From Bacillus solimangrovi (GTDB lineage: Bacteria > Bacillota > Bacilli > Bacillales > Bacillaceae_N), in NCBI RefSeq assembly GCF_001742425.1, contig NZ_MJEH01000061.1, positions 1-64,000 on the forward strand: 64,000 nucleotides of DNA, written 5' to 3'. Within the stretch, counting starts at the first letter, position 1; each line of letters starts with the position of its first letter. A model generated the notes under the pieces. The model was not told the DNA's origin. It was given only the letters and a program-made list of their open reading frames with translations, and ran no database searches. Position numbers and translations under genes: made by a program. Shown here piece after piece: positions 23,123-31,956 of this stretch.

Positions 23123-23190
23123 TACACGATGAAGTCGTTGATGAATTTTTAAAAGGTTATTCTACAGTATCTTTTGCTGACCTGAAATAA
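23113..23190 (+). other. Coding-like scrap in the hemB-hemL spacer with 18-bp match to hemL
   Basis: Between hemB and hemL a frame reads [21 protein letters not shown] and ends at TAA. The 18 bases ACACGATGAAGTCGTTGA (23124-23141) recur exactly in hemL at 23413-23430, where they encode the same residues HDEVV. It could be a small partial duplication or a coincidence. There is no start codon with a ribosome binding site. Confidence 0.3.
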
Positions 23191-23203
23191 AGGAGTGTAT
23201 CGA

Positions 23204-24499
23204 ATGCGTAGCTTTGATAAATCAAAAGCACATTATAAACAAGCTAAAAAATTAATGCCAGGTGGTGTGAACAGCCCTGTTCGTGCCTTTAAATCAGTTA
23301 ATATGGACCCAATCTTCATGGATTATGGTAAAGGATCAAAAGTGTATGATATGGACGGAAATGAATACATTGATTATGTACTATCATGGGGACCGCTAAT
23401 TTTAGGGCATGCACACGATGAAGTCGTTGAACAATTGAAGAAGGTGACTGAAAAAGGGACAAGCTTTGGTGCACCTACTGCGATTGAGAATAAGTTAGCT
23501 GAACTTGTTATTGAACGTGTGCCATCTATTGAAGTTGTTCGTATGGTCAATTCTGGTACAGAAGCGACAATGAGTGCTTTACGCTTAGCACGAGGATATA
23601 CGAATCGTAACATCATTATGAAATTTGAAGGATGTTATCATGGACACGGTGATTCTCTGCTTATTAAAGCAGGTTCAGGTGTTGCGACACTCGGTTTGCC
23701 TGATAGCCCTGGTGTACCAGAATCTATTGCGAAGAATACGATTACTGTTCCTTACAATGATTTGGATAGTGTTCGTTATGCATTTGAACAATTTGGGGAT
23801 GATATTGCAGGTGTTATTGTAGAGCCTGTTGCTGGAAATATGGGTGTTGTACCGCCACAACACCAGTTTCTAGAAGGATTACGTGAGATTACGGAAAAGA
23901 ATGGGACATTGCTTATTTTTGATGAGGTTATGACGGGCTTCCGTGTTGGTTACAATTGTGCACAAGGTTATTTTGGAGTAACGCCTGATTTAACATGTCT
24001 CGGTAAGGTAATTGGTGGTGGATTGCCCGTAGGTGCTTACGGTGGTAAAGAAGAAATCATGCGTCAAATTGCGCCAGATGGTTCTATCTATCAAGCAGGA
24101 ACTCTTTCAGGTAATCCATTAGCAATGACTGCCGGATATGAAACATTATCTAGGTTAACTCCAGAAACGTACGAACAATTTGAACAAAAAGCAAAGCGTT
24201 TAGAAGAAGGGTTAACGGAGGCTGCACTAAAGCATGGTATTCCACATACTGTGAATCGCGCAGGTTCAATGGTAGGTTTGTTCTTCACTAATGATGATGT
24301 CATGAACTTTGAAATGGCATCTTCATCTAACTTAGAAATGTTTGCTACTTATTATAAATTAATGATTGAACAAGGTATCTTTTTACCACCTTCTCAATTT
24401 GAAGGGTTGTTCTTATCAACCGAACATTCTGATGAGGATATTGAAAAAACGATTGAGGCTGCAGAGAAAGCCTTTGCTGAAATTGCAAAAGGAAAATAA
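23204..24499 (+). CDS. hemL: Glutamate-1-semialdehyde 2,1-aminomutase
   Basis: PLP enzyme that moves the amino group to give 5-aminolevulinate. Motifs are [15 protein letters not shown] near the N-terminus, [17 protein letters not shown], and [12 protein letters not shown]. The PLP lysine is in [17 protein letters not shown] (about residue 265). The length is 431 residues. ATG 23204 has AAAGGAG eight bases upstream; the in-frame GTG at 23195 overlaps that site. Last gene of the hem operon. Confidence 0.96.
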   Translation: MRSFDKSKAHYKQAKKLMPGGVNSPVRAFKSVNMDPIFMDYGKGSKVYDMDGNEYIDYVLSWGPLILGHAHDEVVEQLKKVTEKGTSFGAPTAIENKLAELVIERVPSIEVVRMVNSGTEATMSALRLARGYTNRNIIMKFEGCYHGHGDSLLIKAGSGVATLGLPDSPGVPESIAKNTITVPYNDLDSVRYAFEQFGDDIAGVIVEPVAGNMGVVPPQHQFLEGLREITEKNGTLLIFDEVMTGFRVGYNCAQGYFGVTPDLTCLGKVIGGGLPVGAYGGKEEIMRQIAPDGSIYQAGTLSGNPLAMTAGYETLSRLTPETYEQFEQKAKRLEEGLTEAALKHGIPHTVNRAGSMVGLFFTNDDVMNFEMASSSNLEMFATYYKLMIEQGIFLPPSQFEGLFLSTEHSDEDIEKTIEAAEKAFAEIAKGK

Positions 24500-24554
24500 G
24501 AACTTACTTAGTAAATCTAAAACTAACATTACTAGATGGTTTATAATTGATAGA

Positions 24555-24596
24555 AAAAACGCACTGTACCTTTTATTAAGGCAGTGCGTTTTTCTT
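24555..24596 (+). terminator. Intrinsic terminator of the hem operon
   Basis: The stem AAAAACGCACTG / CAGTGCGTTTTT has a 15-base loop, and the T-run is within and after the right arm. Confidence 0.85.
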
Positions 24597-24627
24597 TGCA
24601 TACATTTCTACTCTAAGTCATATGTAT

Positions 24628-24635
24628 CATACAGT
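24628..24635 (+). promoter_or_regulatory. Possible sigma-E -10 element of spoVID
   Basis: CATACAGT is a perfect sigma-E -10, 93 bases before the spoVID start, but the expected -35 at 14 bases spacing (TCTACTC) does not match. Sigma-E control of spoVID is known in B. subtilis. Confidence 0.3.
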
Positions 24636-24727
24636 AAGAGTAATGAATATAACGATAAGAACAATCTCACCCACGGGGTTACTCTCATAAGTTGAAATAA
24701 GTGAAGTGATTGAAGGGAGGAAGGAAT

Positions 24728-25759
24728 GTGTCAGATGAACGTTCCTCAAATTTAAGTTTTCATGTAAAAGAATCGGTCTGGTTTGATAGAGGTCAGGAAG
24801 TTGATAACCTTGTTTCCATAGCGTTAGAACCTGATATTTGTATTCAAGAGAATAAGGAATATGTTTCAATTGTTGGAAACTTATTATTGACCGGTGAGTA
24901 CTATGCACCAGCAGAACTAGAGTCTACGGAAATGGTGGATTCTTTCCGAGAAGAACCTTACATGAATACAGCAGACGATGTGCGAGAGTTGGAAGAGGGG
25001 CTATTTGCTTTGGAGCATCGTTTTCCAGTTGATATTACGATCCCGGTTGAAAAAATTTCTGATCTAAATGATATTTATGTGTTAGTAGAAACATTTGATT
25101 ACGATATTTTACAACAAAACCGACTACAACTCAGTGCAGATATTGAGATTAGTGGTTTAATACAAGAGGAATATCGAGAAGATGCATCAGCGGAGCTAGT
25201 TGAAAACGAAACAGATGAACTTCCGATTCAAGAAGAAATAGTTCATGATGAAGAAGAGAAGGAAGAGCCATACTCCGCGTTTGAATTTGAAGTGCGTAAA
25301 GAAGATGCAGAAGAAATCGAAGAAGTCGAAAATGAAGAGCAACGAGAAGAGTCAATGGTTATTGAAGTGAAAAGTAGGTCTGAAGAACAAGACGATTCTT
25401 TCTATACGGATGAAGAACAGGAAGAAGTATTCGAAATGGATAGTACAATAATTGAAGAAGCAGAAGAAGTAATTAATGAACGAGCTTCTCATGAAGATCC
25501 AGAAGAAGATAAACTTGAAACAGTAAAAACACATACGAGAGATGATAATGCTCTCTATTTAACAAATATGCTTACACAAGAAAATGAGGGATTTACAAGG
25601 GTTAGGATGAGAATCATTCAACAAGGAGATTCAATAGATTCAATTGCTGAAAACTATTCAGTTCCAGTAACACAAATCTTACGAGAAAATCGCATGGAAA
25701 GTGGCGAGATCCAAGAAGGTCAAATTTTATATATTCCTGTACCACTTGGAAGGCAATAG
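24728..25759 (+). CDS. spoVID: Stage VI sporulation protein D (spore coat encasement, LysM)
   Basis: Coat morphogenetic protein needed for the coat to encase the forespore. The N-terminal conserved domain begins near LSFHVKESVWFDRGQEVDN. A long, very acidic low-complexity middle (residues 150-280, many EE runs) follows. The C-terminal LysM domain is RIIQQGDSIDSIAENYSVP to YIPVPLG (about 295-340). Domain order and place after hemL match B. subtilis. The length is 343 residues. GTG 24728 follows GGGAGGAAGG. Confidence 0.9.
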   Translation: MSDERSSNLSFHVKESVWFDRGQEVDNLVSIALEPDICIQENKEYVSIVGNLLLTGEYYAPAELESTEMVDSFREEPYMNTADDVRELEEGLFALEHRFPVDITIPVEKISDLNDIYVLVETFDYDILQQNRLQLSADIEISGLIQEEYREDASAELVENETDELPIQEEIVHDEEEKEEPYSAFEFEVRKEDAEEIEEVENEEQREESMVIEVKSRSEEQDDSFYTDEEQEEVFEMDSTIIEEAEEVINERASHEDPEEDKLETVKTHTRDDNALYLTNMLTQENEGFTRVRMRIIQQGDSIDSIAENYSVPVTQILRENRMESGEIQEGQILYIPVPLGRQ

Positions 25760-25849
25760 AAAGGATTAACTAAATAAGCTGTGTTTGAGGAACCTAATCA
25801 CATTAGTTATCAATATCATTAATTTGTTCAAACTTTTTGAAATAAGGAC

Positions 25850-25889
25850 AAAGCCCATATCAGCGAGCATCTGGTTGATAGGGGCTTTT
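25850..25889 (+). terminator. Probable terminator or attenuator between spoVID and ysxE
   Basis: The stem AAAGCCCATATCA / TGATAGGGGCTTTT pairs at 12 of 13 positions and ends in TTTT. It suggests partial separation of ysxE from spoVID. Confidence 0.6.
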
Positions 25890-25915
25890 CTACATGAATA
25901 GAGGTGAAAGTGCAA

Positions 25916-26926
25916 GTGGAGCATCTTCAAACAATAATGGATCAATATCAAGTTCAACCGCATTATGTTGAAGAGAATGGTGCTTTATATAAACTATTTA
26001 CTTGGGGGGGGATATACGCTTTAAAGAAAGTGAAGGGTGGGGGACAAGCACTCTCTTCATTAGTTCAAGCAACACAGATATTTATGAAACGTCAACTTCG
26101 TATAGGAGTACCAATTGTACCGACGATTTCAAATCAATTATTTAGTAGTGATGGTGTGAATTATTATTATTTAACTCCGTGGATAGAAGCAAAGGAAAGG
26201 TCTGCACGTGATCAGTTACATGAGGTATTTAAATTATCAGCTAAACTTCATCAGCAAACTTCAAAAGAAAATAAGATTGAGGACGAGAGATATGAGCAAT
26301 TTTATGACTTTTGGACAAATAAAATGGACGATCGCAAGCAATTAATGGAAGATTTTCTTAACTATTGTGAACAACAAATCTATATGTCCCCATTTGAGTT
26401 AAACTATTGTTTACATGCGAATGAAATGATGAAGCTAGACGACATTGCACGACAGAAGTTAGATTTGTGGCATGAAAAGGTTGCTGGAAAGGAAAAAGAA
26501 CGTGTATCACTTTGTCATGGTGCTCTTAAGCTGGAGAATCTCGTGAATCATCATAATGATAAATCTTACTTTATTAATTTTGAACACTCCTATATCGCTC
26601 CAGCGGTTTTTGACCTTGAGTATTTAGTTAATCAGCATGTTTATCAATTTCCAGATAGTAGAAAAGCGATATTCACTGGTTTGCAAGCTTATCAACGAAT
26701 ATTTCCATTGGCTGAAGATGAAAAGCTATTGTTAAGCTGGCTTCTATTAAATAACATTTCAATTACTGATGCTATAACCGATTACCAAAATCAAACAACA
26801 AGAAATGAACTGAAACATGTGAAGCGTTTGCAGCGAACAATTGGTCTTACTCAAAACATTTCCCATGTTGTCTACGAGACGTTCGATAAACCAGTTATGA
26901 ATACATCTAAATCCACTTCACAGTAA
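25916..26926 (+). CDS. ysxE: Spore coat protein YsxE (CotS-family, kinase-like fold)
   Basis: Protein of 336 residues with an aminoglycoside phosphotransferase/CotS-like fold. VSLCHGALKLENLVNH corresponds to the catalytic-loop HGDLxxxN motif, with Ala in place of Asp, and FINFEHSYIAPAVFDLEYLVN corresponds to the metal-binding loop, with FE where active kinases have D. It is therefore probably a pseudokinase. In B. subtilis YsxE is a SpoVID-dependent coat protein encoded next to spoVID. The GTG at 25916 sits eight bases after GAGGTGA; GTGs at 25904 and 25910 are possible but too close to that site. Confidence 0.82.
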   Translation: MEHLQTIMDQYQVQPHYVEENGALYKLFTWGGIYALKKVKGGGQALSSLVQATQIFMKRQLRIGVPIVPTISNQLFSSDGVNYYYLTPWIEAKERSARDQLHEVFKLSAKLHQQTSKENKIEDERYEQFYDFWTNKMDDRKQLMEDFLNYCEQQIYMSPFELNYCLHANEMMKLDDIARQKLDLWHEKVAGKEKERVSLCHGALKLENLVNHHNDKSYFINFEHSYIAPAVFDLEYLVNQHVYQFPDSRKAIFTGLQAYQRIFPLAEDEKLLLSWLLLNNISITDAITDYQNQTTRNELKHVKRLQRTIGLTQNISHVVYETFDKPVMNTSKSTSQ

Positions 26927-27095
26927 ATGCAACGAACAAAAAGATGAGAAAACCAGATAAAATGATGTCAAATGTTGTCGGGAAGAATAAGGTGCGTAAC
27001 AATTGAAACGCAGCTAGAGGCAAGATAATTTGTTCGGTGATCACTAAACATTTGCGTAACCAAGGTGGCATGCGATAGCGATAAAATTGACTCAT
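26907..27095 (-). CDS. Small membrane protein, function unknown
   Basis: A 62-residue protein starting MSQFYRYRMPPWLRKC, with a good AAAGGAG eight bases upstream. It has two hydrophobic segments: about residues 20-36 (ITEQIILPLAAFQLLR) and 42-60 (FDIILSGFLIFLFVAF). It is convergent with ysxE, and the two coding ends overlap by 20 bases. An upstream in-frame start at 27128 lacks support. No family is recognised. Confidence 0.7.
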   Translation of the reverse strand: MSQFYRYRMPPWLRKCLVITEQIILPLAAFQLLRTLFFPTTFDIILSGFLIFLFVAFTVKWI

Positions 27096-27237
27096 ATGGT
27101 TCACTCCTTTTTTCAAACACTTAGGCACTTAATAATAAAATACTATATGAAAAGATGGGCTTAAGTGTGCACAAGAAAATTAAATGTTTATTCCATGTTT
27201 AAACGGCTTGAAAAATGGTAAAACTTATTGACGATTC

Positions 27238-27267
27238 ATTGAAAACTTATGTAGAATAATGTTAGAT
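27238..27267 (+). promoter_or_regulatory. Sigma-A promoter of valS
   Basis: TTGACG (27238-27243), an 18-base spacer and TAGAAT (27262-27267), immediately upstream of the T-box leader. Confidence 0.55.
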
Positions 27268-27275
27268 ATGTAAAT

Positions 27276-27528
27276 GCGTTGATAGGGAAGAGTACACTTA
27301 AGAGCCTTTTCAGAGAGAGGAAGCATTAGCTGAGAGCTTCTTTAAGGAATTATTTTGAGTGGAAGGTCACCCTGAAGCAGCTTTTTTGAACTGTAAAATC
27401 AAAGTAGGAAAAGCCGGTTAAACACCGTTATCGAACTGAGAGCATAGTAGCAGTCTAGCTACTATGAATTAAAGGTGGTAACGCGGAATTATAACTTCTT
27501 TCGTCCTTTTTGGATGGGAGGAGTTTTT
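27276..27528 (+). promoter_or_regulatory. T-box riboswitch (tRNA-Val sensing) of valS
   Basis: Transcribed leader with T-box landmarks: AGAGAG in stem I, a probable specifier codon GTC followed by A (27366-27369), AAAGTAGG and a GCCGG/CCG stem III, and the T-box AAAGGTGGTAACGCGG (27471-27486). The TGGT bulge fits the ACCA end of tRNA-Val (discriminator A). The competing terminator is at 27493-27528 (14 pairs, several G-U, loop TTTTT, then T-run). Uncharged tRNA-Val should favour the antiterminator and raise valS transcription. The specifier is assigned by eye. Confidence 0.92.
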
Positions 27529-27561
27529 TTGATCTTGTGATAATTTGATTGGAGGAGAACA

Positions 27562-30204
27562 ATGAGTAATCAAGAAGTAAATTTACCAACAAAGTATGAT
27601 CCACAAGGAGTAGAAAGTAAGTGGTATGACTATTGGATAGATGGGAAATTTTTTGAAGCGAAGAATGATGAGCGCAAGCAACCATACACAATCGTCATTC
27701 CACCGCCAAACGTAACAGGTAAGTTACATTTAGGACATGCGTGGGATACTACACTTCAAGACATGTTAACACGTATTAAACGAATGCAAGGTTATGATGT
27801 GTTATGGCTTCCAGGTATGGACCATGCTGGTATCGCAACACAAGCGAAGGTAGAAGCGAAGTTACGTGAAGAAGGTAAGTCACGTTATGACCTCGGTCGT
27901 GAGAAGTTTTTAGAGCAAGTATGGGCATGGAAGGAAGAATATGCTGACTTTATCCGAAAGCAATGGTCTAAAGTAGGGCTTGGATTAGATTATTCACGTG
28001 AGCGTTTCACAATGGATGAAGGCCTTTCAAAAGCTGTTAACGAAGTGTTTGTAAAGCTTTATGAAAAAGGACTAATCTATCGTGGAGAATATATTATCAA
28101 CTGGGATCCAGCAACTAAGACGGCTCTGTCCGATATCGAAGTAATTTATAAGGATGTTCAAGGGAACTTCTATCATATGCGTTATCCGTTAGCTGATGGT
28201 AGTGGCTCGATTGAAATCGCAACAACTCGACCTGAGACGATGTTAGGAGATACAGCAGTTGCTGTCCATCCTGAAGATGAACGTTATAAAGACTTGATTG
28301 GTAAGACTGTTAAATTACCGATTACTGGTCGTGAAATCCCGATTGTAGCAGATGATTATGTTGATATGGACTTTGGTTCAGGTGCGGTAAAAATTACACC
28401 TGCACATGACCCGAATGACTTTGAAATTGGTAATCGCCATAACCTTGAACGTATTCTTGTCATGAATGAAGATGGAACGATGAATGCTAAGGCTGGTAAG
28501 TATGAAGGTATGGATCGCTTTGAATGCCGCAAGCAACTTGTGAAAGACCTACAAGAAGAAGGCATTTTATTCAAAATTGAAGAACATATGCATTCTGTCG
28601 GTCATTCAGAACGAAGCGGAGCAGTAGTTGAACCATATCTTTCGACGCAATGGTTCGTTAAAATGCAACCTTTGGCAGATGAAGCAATCAAACTTCAACA
28701 ATCAGAAGGAAAAGTGAATTTCGTACCTGATCGTTTTGAGAAAACGTATCTTCGTTGGATGGAAAATATTCGTGATTGGTGTATTTCTAGACAGTTATGG
28801 TGGGGACACCGTATCCCAGCTTGGTATCACAAAGAAACTGGTGAAGTGTACGTAGGAAACGAAGCACCAGCAGATATTGAAAATTGGAAACAAGATGAAG
28901 ATGTGTTAGATACGTGGTTCTCGAGTGCACTCTGGCCGTTCTCAACGATGGGTTGGCCTGATGAAGATGCTAACGATTTTAAACGTTACTATCCAACTGC
29001 AGCACTTGTAACGGGTTACGATATTATCTTCTTCTGGGTTTCTCGAATGATATTCCAAGGATTAGAATTTACTGGGGAACGTCCATTTGAAGATGTTTTA
29101 ATACACGGTCTTGTACGTGATGCAGAAGGGCGTAAGATGAGTAAGTCATTAGGTAATGGAGTAGACCCGATGGATGTTATTGAGAAATATGGTGCAGATT
29201 CGCTTCGTTATTTCTTAGCAACAGGCAGTACACCAGGCCAAGATTTACGCTTCATGTGGGAGAAAGTCGAATCCACGTGGAACTTTGCTAATAAGATTTG
29301 GAACGCATCACGTTTTGCATTGATGAATATGGACGGTATCACCTATGAAGAATTAGATTTGTCGGGTGAAAAATCAGTAGCAGACAAGTGGATTTTAACA
29401 CGCTTAAATGAAACGATTGAAGCTGTTACGACGAATGTTGACAAATATGAATTCGGTGAAGCAGGTCGTCAGTTATACAACTTTATTTGGGATGACGTAT
29501 GTGACTGGTATATCGAAATGGCGAAACTCCCGTTATACGGTGAAGATGAAGCGGTTAAGAAAACGACTCGTTCTGTACTTGCATATGTGTTAGACAATAC
29601 GATGCGTCTCTTACACCCATTCATGCCATTTATTACGGAGGAAATTTGGCAACACCTTCCAACGAAAGGTAAATCAATCACAATTGCAAAATGGCCAGAA
29701 GTACGCACTGACTTAACAGATAGTGATGCAGCAGAAGAAATGCGTTTACTCGTTGATATTATCCGCTCAGTTCGTAATATCCGAGCTGAAGTGAACACAC
29801 CTATGAGTAAGCAAATTAAACTATTTATTCAAGCGAAGGATGAAGATACGTTAAGCAAGCTTGAGAAAAATAGAAGCTATTTAGAACGTTTCTGTAATCC
29901 GAGTGAGTTGAAACTTGCAACGGATCTTGAAGCTCCAGAAAAAGCAATGACAGCTGTTGTTACTGGTGCAGACTTGTACTTACCTCTAGAAGGTTTAATC
30001 AACATCGATGAAGAAATAGCACGTCTTAATAAGGAATTAGAGAAGCTCAACAAAGAAGTAGACCGTGTACAGAAGAAGTTAAATAACGAGAAGTTTGTTG
30101 GTAAAGCACCTGCACACGTCGTTGAAGAAGAACGTGCGAAAGAAAAAGATTACGTAGAAAAACGTGAAAAGGTTCAAGCACGTATCGTAGAGTTGAAAGG
30201 TTAA
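27562..30204 (+). CDS. valS: Valyl-tRNA synthetase
   Basis: Class I aminoacyl-tRNA synthetase. The HIGH motif is in [10 protein letters not shown] (about residue 52) and the KMSKS motif is exact at about residue 524 ([11 protein letters not shown]). The editing domain lies between them ([18 protein letters not shown]). The C-terminal coiled coil (residues 810-880) is typical of ValRS. The length is 880 residues. GGAGGAG precedes the ATG. It is controlled by the T-box. Confidence 0.97.
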   Translation: MSNQEVNLPTKYDPQGVESKWYDYWIDGKFFEAKNDERKQPYTIVIPPPNVTGKLHLGHAWDTTLQDMLTRIKRMQGYDVLWLPGMDHAGIATQAKVEAKLREEGKSRYDLGREKFLEQVWAWKEEYADFIRKQWSKVGLGLDYSRERFTMDEGLSKAVNEVFVKLYEKGLIYRGEYIINWDPATKTALSDIEVIYKDVQGNFYHMRYPLADGSGSIEIATTRPETMLGDTAVAVHPEDERYKDLIGKTVKLPITGREIPIVADDYVDMDFGSGAVKITPAHDPNDFEIGNRHNLERILVMNEDGTMNAKAGKYEGMDRFECRKQLVKDLQEEGILFKIEEHMHSVGHSERSGAVVEPYLSTQWFVKMQPLADEAIKLQQSEGKVNFVPDRFEKTYLRWMENIRDWCISRQLWWGHRIPAWYHKETGEVYVGNEAPADIENWKQDEDVLDTWFSSALWPFSTMGWPDEDANDFKRYYPTAALVTGYDIIFFWVSRMIFQGLEFTGERPFEDVLIHGLVRDAEGRKMSKSLGNGVDPMDVIEKYGADSLRYFLATGSTPGQDLRFMWEKVESTWNFANKIWNASRFALMNMDGITYEELDLSGEKSVADKWILTRLNETIEAVTTNVDKYEFGEAGRQLYNFIWDDVCDWYIEMAKLPLYGEDEAVKKTTRSVLAYVLDNTMRLLHPFMPFITEEIWQHLPTKGKSITIAKWPEVRTDLTDSDAAEEMRLLVDIIRSVRNIRAEVNTPMSKQIKLFIQAKDEDTLSKLEKNRSYLERFCNPSELKLATDLEAPEKAMTAVVTGADLYLPLEGLINIDEEIARLNKELEKLNKEVDRVQKKLNNEKFVGKAPAHVVEEERAKEKDYVEKREKVQARIVELKG

Positions 30205-30213
30205 TGCATATAG

Positions 30214-30244
30214 AAAAAGCGAATCCGAAGCGGATTCGCTTTTT
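30214..30244 (+). terminator. Intrinsic terminator of valS
   Basis: The 14-bp perfect stem AAAAAGCGAATCCG / CGGATTCGCTTTTT has a three-base loop. It is symmetric enough to work on both strands. Confidence 0.9.
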
Positions 30245-30269
30245 CCAAATATGATAGTAAGTGAATAAA

Positions 30270-30427
30270 AGAGCCTGTTCAAAAAGGAGGACAAGAAGGA
30301 CGGAGAAAACAAGGCGGCGAAGATTTGAGCACCAGAGTGTACGTTTGTAGGGTATATGAGGCGCAGAAAATCAAGACAACGCAGTTATTTGACAGTCATT
30401 TTTCCCGGACTTTTGGAACATCCTCTA
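30270..30427. repeat. Dispersed element, long copy (about 158 bp)
   Basis: It begins AGAGCCTGTTCAAAAAGG and ends GGACTTTTGGAACATCCTCT, so the outer 17 bases form an imperfect inverted repeat (AGAG, GTTC and AAAAG shared). The body matches the copy at 16958-17054 and has an extra 62-base segment (30314-30375). It has no open frame of note and lies between the valS terminator and folC. Confidence 0.8.
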
Positions 30428-30458
30428 AAATGACTAAGTATATGTAGGAGGAGAACGA

Positions 30459-31760
30459 ATGTTTACAACGGTAGATGAAGCAATAAATTGGTTACATAGT
30501 AGAGAGCGTTTCGGAATTAAACCTGGTTTAAAACGAATGAAAGAGATGCTTGAACAATTAGGAAATCCAGAACGACGTTTGAAAATGATTCATATTGCGG
30601 GAACGAATGGTAAAGGGTCTGTTGTTAGTTATCTTCGACATATGTTTCAAGAGGCTGGTCATGAAACAGCAACGTTTACGTCACCATACATTGAATCATT
30701 CAATGAACGAATTAGTGTGAATGGCACACCAATTTCAGATGAGCATCTATTGAAAGTTGTTAATGATGTTAAACCAATCGTTGATAATTTAGATGATAAT
30801 CAAGAAATAGGAAAACCAACAGAGTTTGAAATATTAACTGTAATTTCCATTCAATATTTTGCTCGTATTGCTTACCCAGATATCGTTCTTTTCGAAACAG
30901 GTCTTGGAGGGCGTCTAGATTCAACAAATGTTATTCATCCTATGCTCTCAATTATAACGAATATTGGATACGATCATATGGATATTCTAGGTGAAACAAT
31001 TGAAGAAATTGCAAGTGAAAAGGCGGGAATCATCAAGTCAGGAGTACCAGTTATAGCAGCAGTTGCACAACAAGAAGCACTTGCAGTTATTGAAGCGAAG
31101 GTGAATGAACAGCAAACGAAGTTGTATCAATTAGGTAGAGAGTTTCAAATAATAGAGAGTGATAATGTAAAGAATGGTGAAACATTTACGTTTCAATCAC
31201 CGTTTGTAACTTTAGAAAACATTGAAATAAGTATGAAGGGTCCTCATCAAGTCCGTAATGCATCACTTGCATTGATGGCAGTTGATTATATGAAACGTTT
31301 CTATTCACTTATCGTTGATGAACAAGATATACGAACAGGTTTGAAGAAAACAAGTTGGCCAGGGCGATTTGAAGTTGTGAAAGAAAAACCACTGACCATA
31401 TTAGACGGTGCACATAATCCAGAAGGCATACAAGCACTTAAAAATACTGTAGAGCGTCACTATAAGGAACACAACGTACATATTATTTTCGCAGCGATGA
31501 AAGATAAGAAGCTTTCAGAAATGGTATCATTATTAGATTCATTTGCAGATACAATTTCATTTGTAGACTTTGATTTCCCTAGAGCAGCGGCAAGTACAGA
31601 TTTAATTGAGCTATCAAAAGTAAAAGAGAAGCAAGCATTTGCACATTGGTCAGAAGCCTATCAAGAAGTGGTTGCTCGTATTGGTACTGAAGATGTCGTG
31701 TTAGTGACTGGATCGTTGTATTTTATTTCTGATGTAAGAAAAGAATTATACAGAACATAA
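30459..31760 (+). CDS. folC: Folylpolyglutamate synthase / dihydrofolate synthase
   Basis: Mur-ligase family enzyme that adds glutamate to (dihydro)folate. The ATP loop is HIAGTNGKGSVVSYL (about residue 47). FETGLGGRLDSTNVI and EKAGIIKSGVPVI are conserved, and ILDGAHNPEGIQAL lies in the C-terminal domain. The length is 433 residues. TAGGAGGAGAAC precedes the ATG. In B. subtilis comC follows; here the pilus locus does. Confidence 0.95.
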   Translation: MFTTVDEAINWLHSRERFGIKPGLKRMKEMLEQLGNPERRLKMIHIAGTNGKGSVVSYLRHMFQEAGHETATFTSPYIESFNERISVNGTPISDEHLLKVVNDVKPIVDNLDDNQEIGKPTEFEILTVISIQYFARIAYPDIVLFETGLGGRLDSTNVIHPMLSIITNIGYDHMDILGETIEEIASEKAGIIKSGVPVIAAVAQQEALAVIEAKVNEQQTKLYQLGREFQIIESDNVKNGETFTFQSPFVTLENIEISMKGPHQVRNASLALMAVDYMKRFYSLIVDEQDIRTGLKKTSWPGRFEVVKEKPLTILDGAHNPEGIQALKNTVERHYKEHNVHIIFAAMKDKKLSEMVSLLDSFADTISFVDFDFPRAAASTDLIELSKVKEKQAFAHWSEAYQEVVARIGTEDVVLVTGSLYFISDVRKELYRT

Positions 31761-31891
31761 TATGGCTGTTTTGTTAAATATTAGTCTTTAGAACAGTTGA
31801 ATTACCTCTATTTGGTATGATAGTAGTGTGAAAACGTGAATCTTCCGTTTTGTTTATTAAAAAAACGTGAGGAATAGACTAGTTCACATGT

Positions 31892-31928
31892 GATAACCTA
31901 CGCATCTTCTTCAATATTGTAGGTTATC
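31892..31928 (+). other. Hairpin in the leader of the VWA gene
   Basis: The ten-bp perfect stem GATAACCTAC / GTAGGTTATC has a 17-base loop and ends 15 bases before the ribosome binding site. There is no T-run, so it is not a terminator. A possible promoter (TTTGGTATGAT, extended -10) lies at 31812-31822. It may affect RNA stability or translation. Confidence 0.4.
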
Positions 31929-31956
31929 GATACTAATATTATTAGGGGGATTGTTA

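Noticed and set aside
24366-24695. 109-codon frame over the hemL 3' end and terminator
   Set aside because: Mostly a shifted shadow of hemL and runs through a strong terminator; no ribosome binding site.
31761-31956. Cyclic-di-GMP riboswitch ahead of the VWA gene
   Set aside because: Looked for because of the pilus context; the conserved GEMM core elements are absent.
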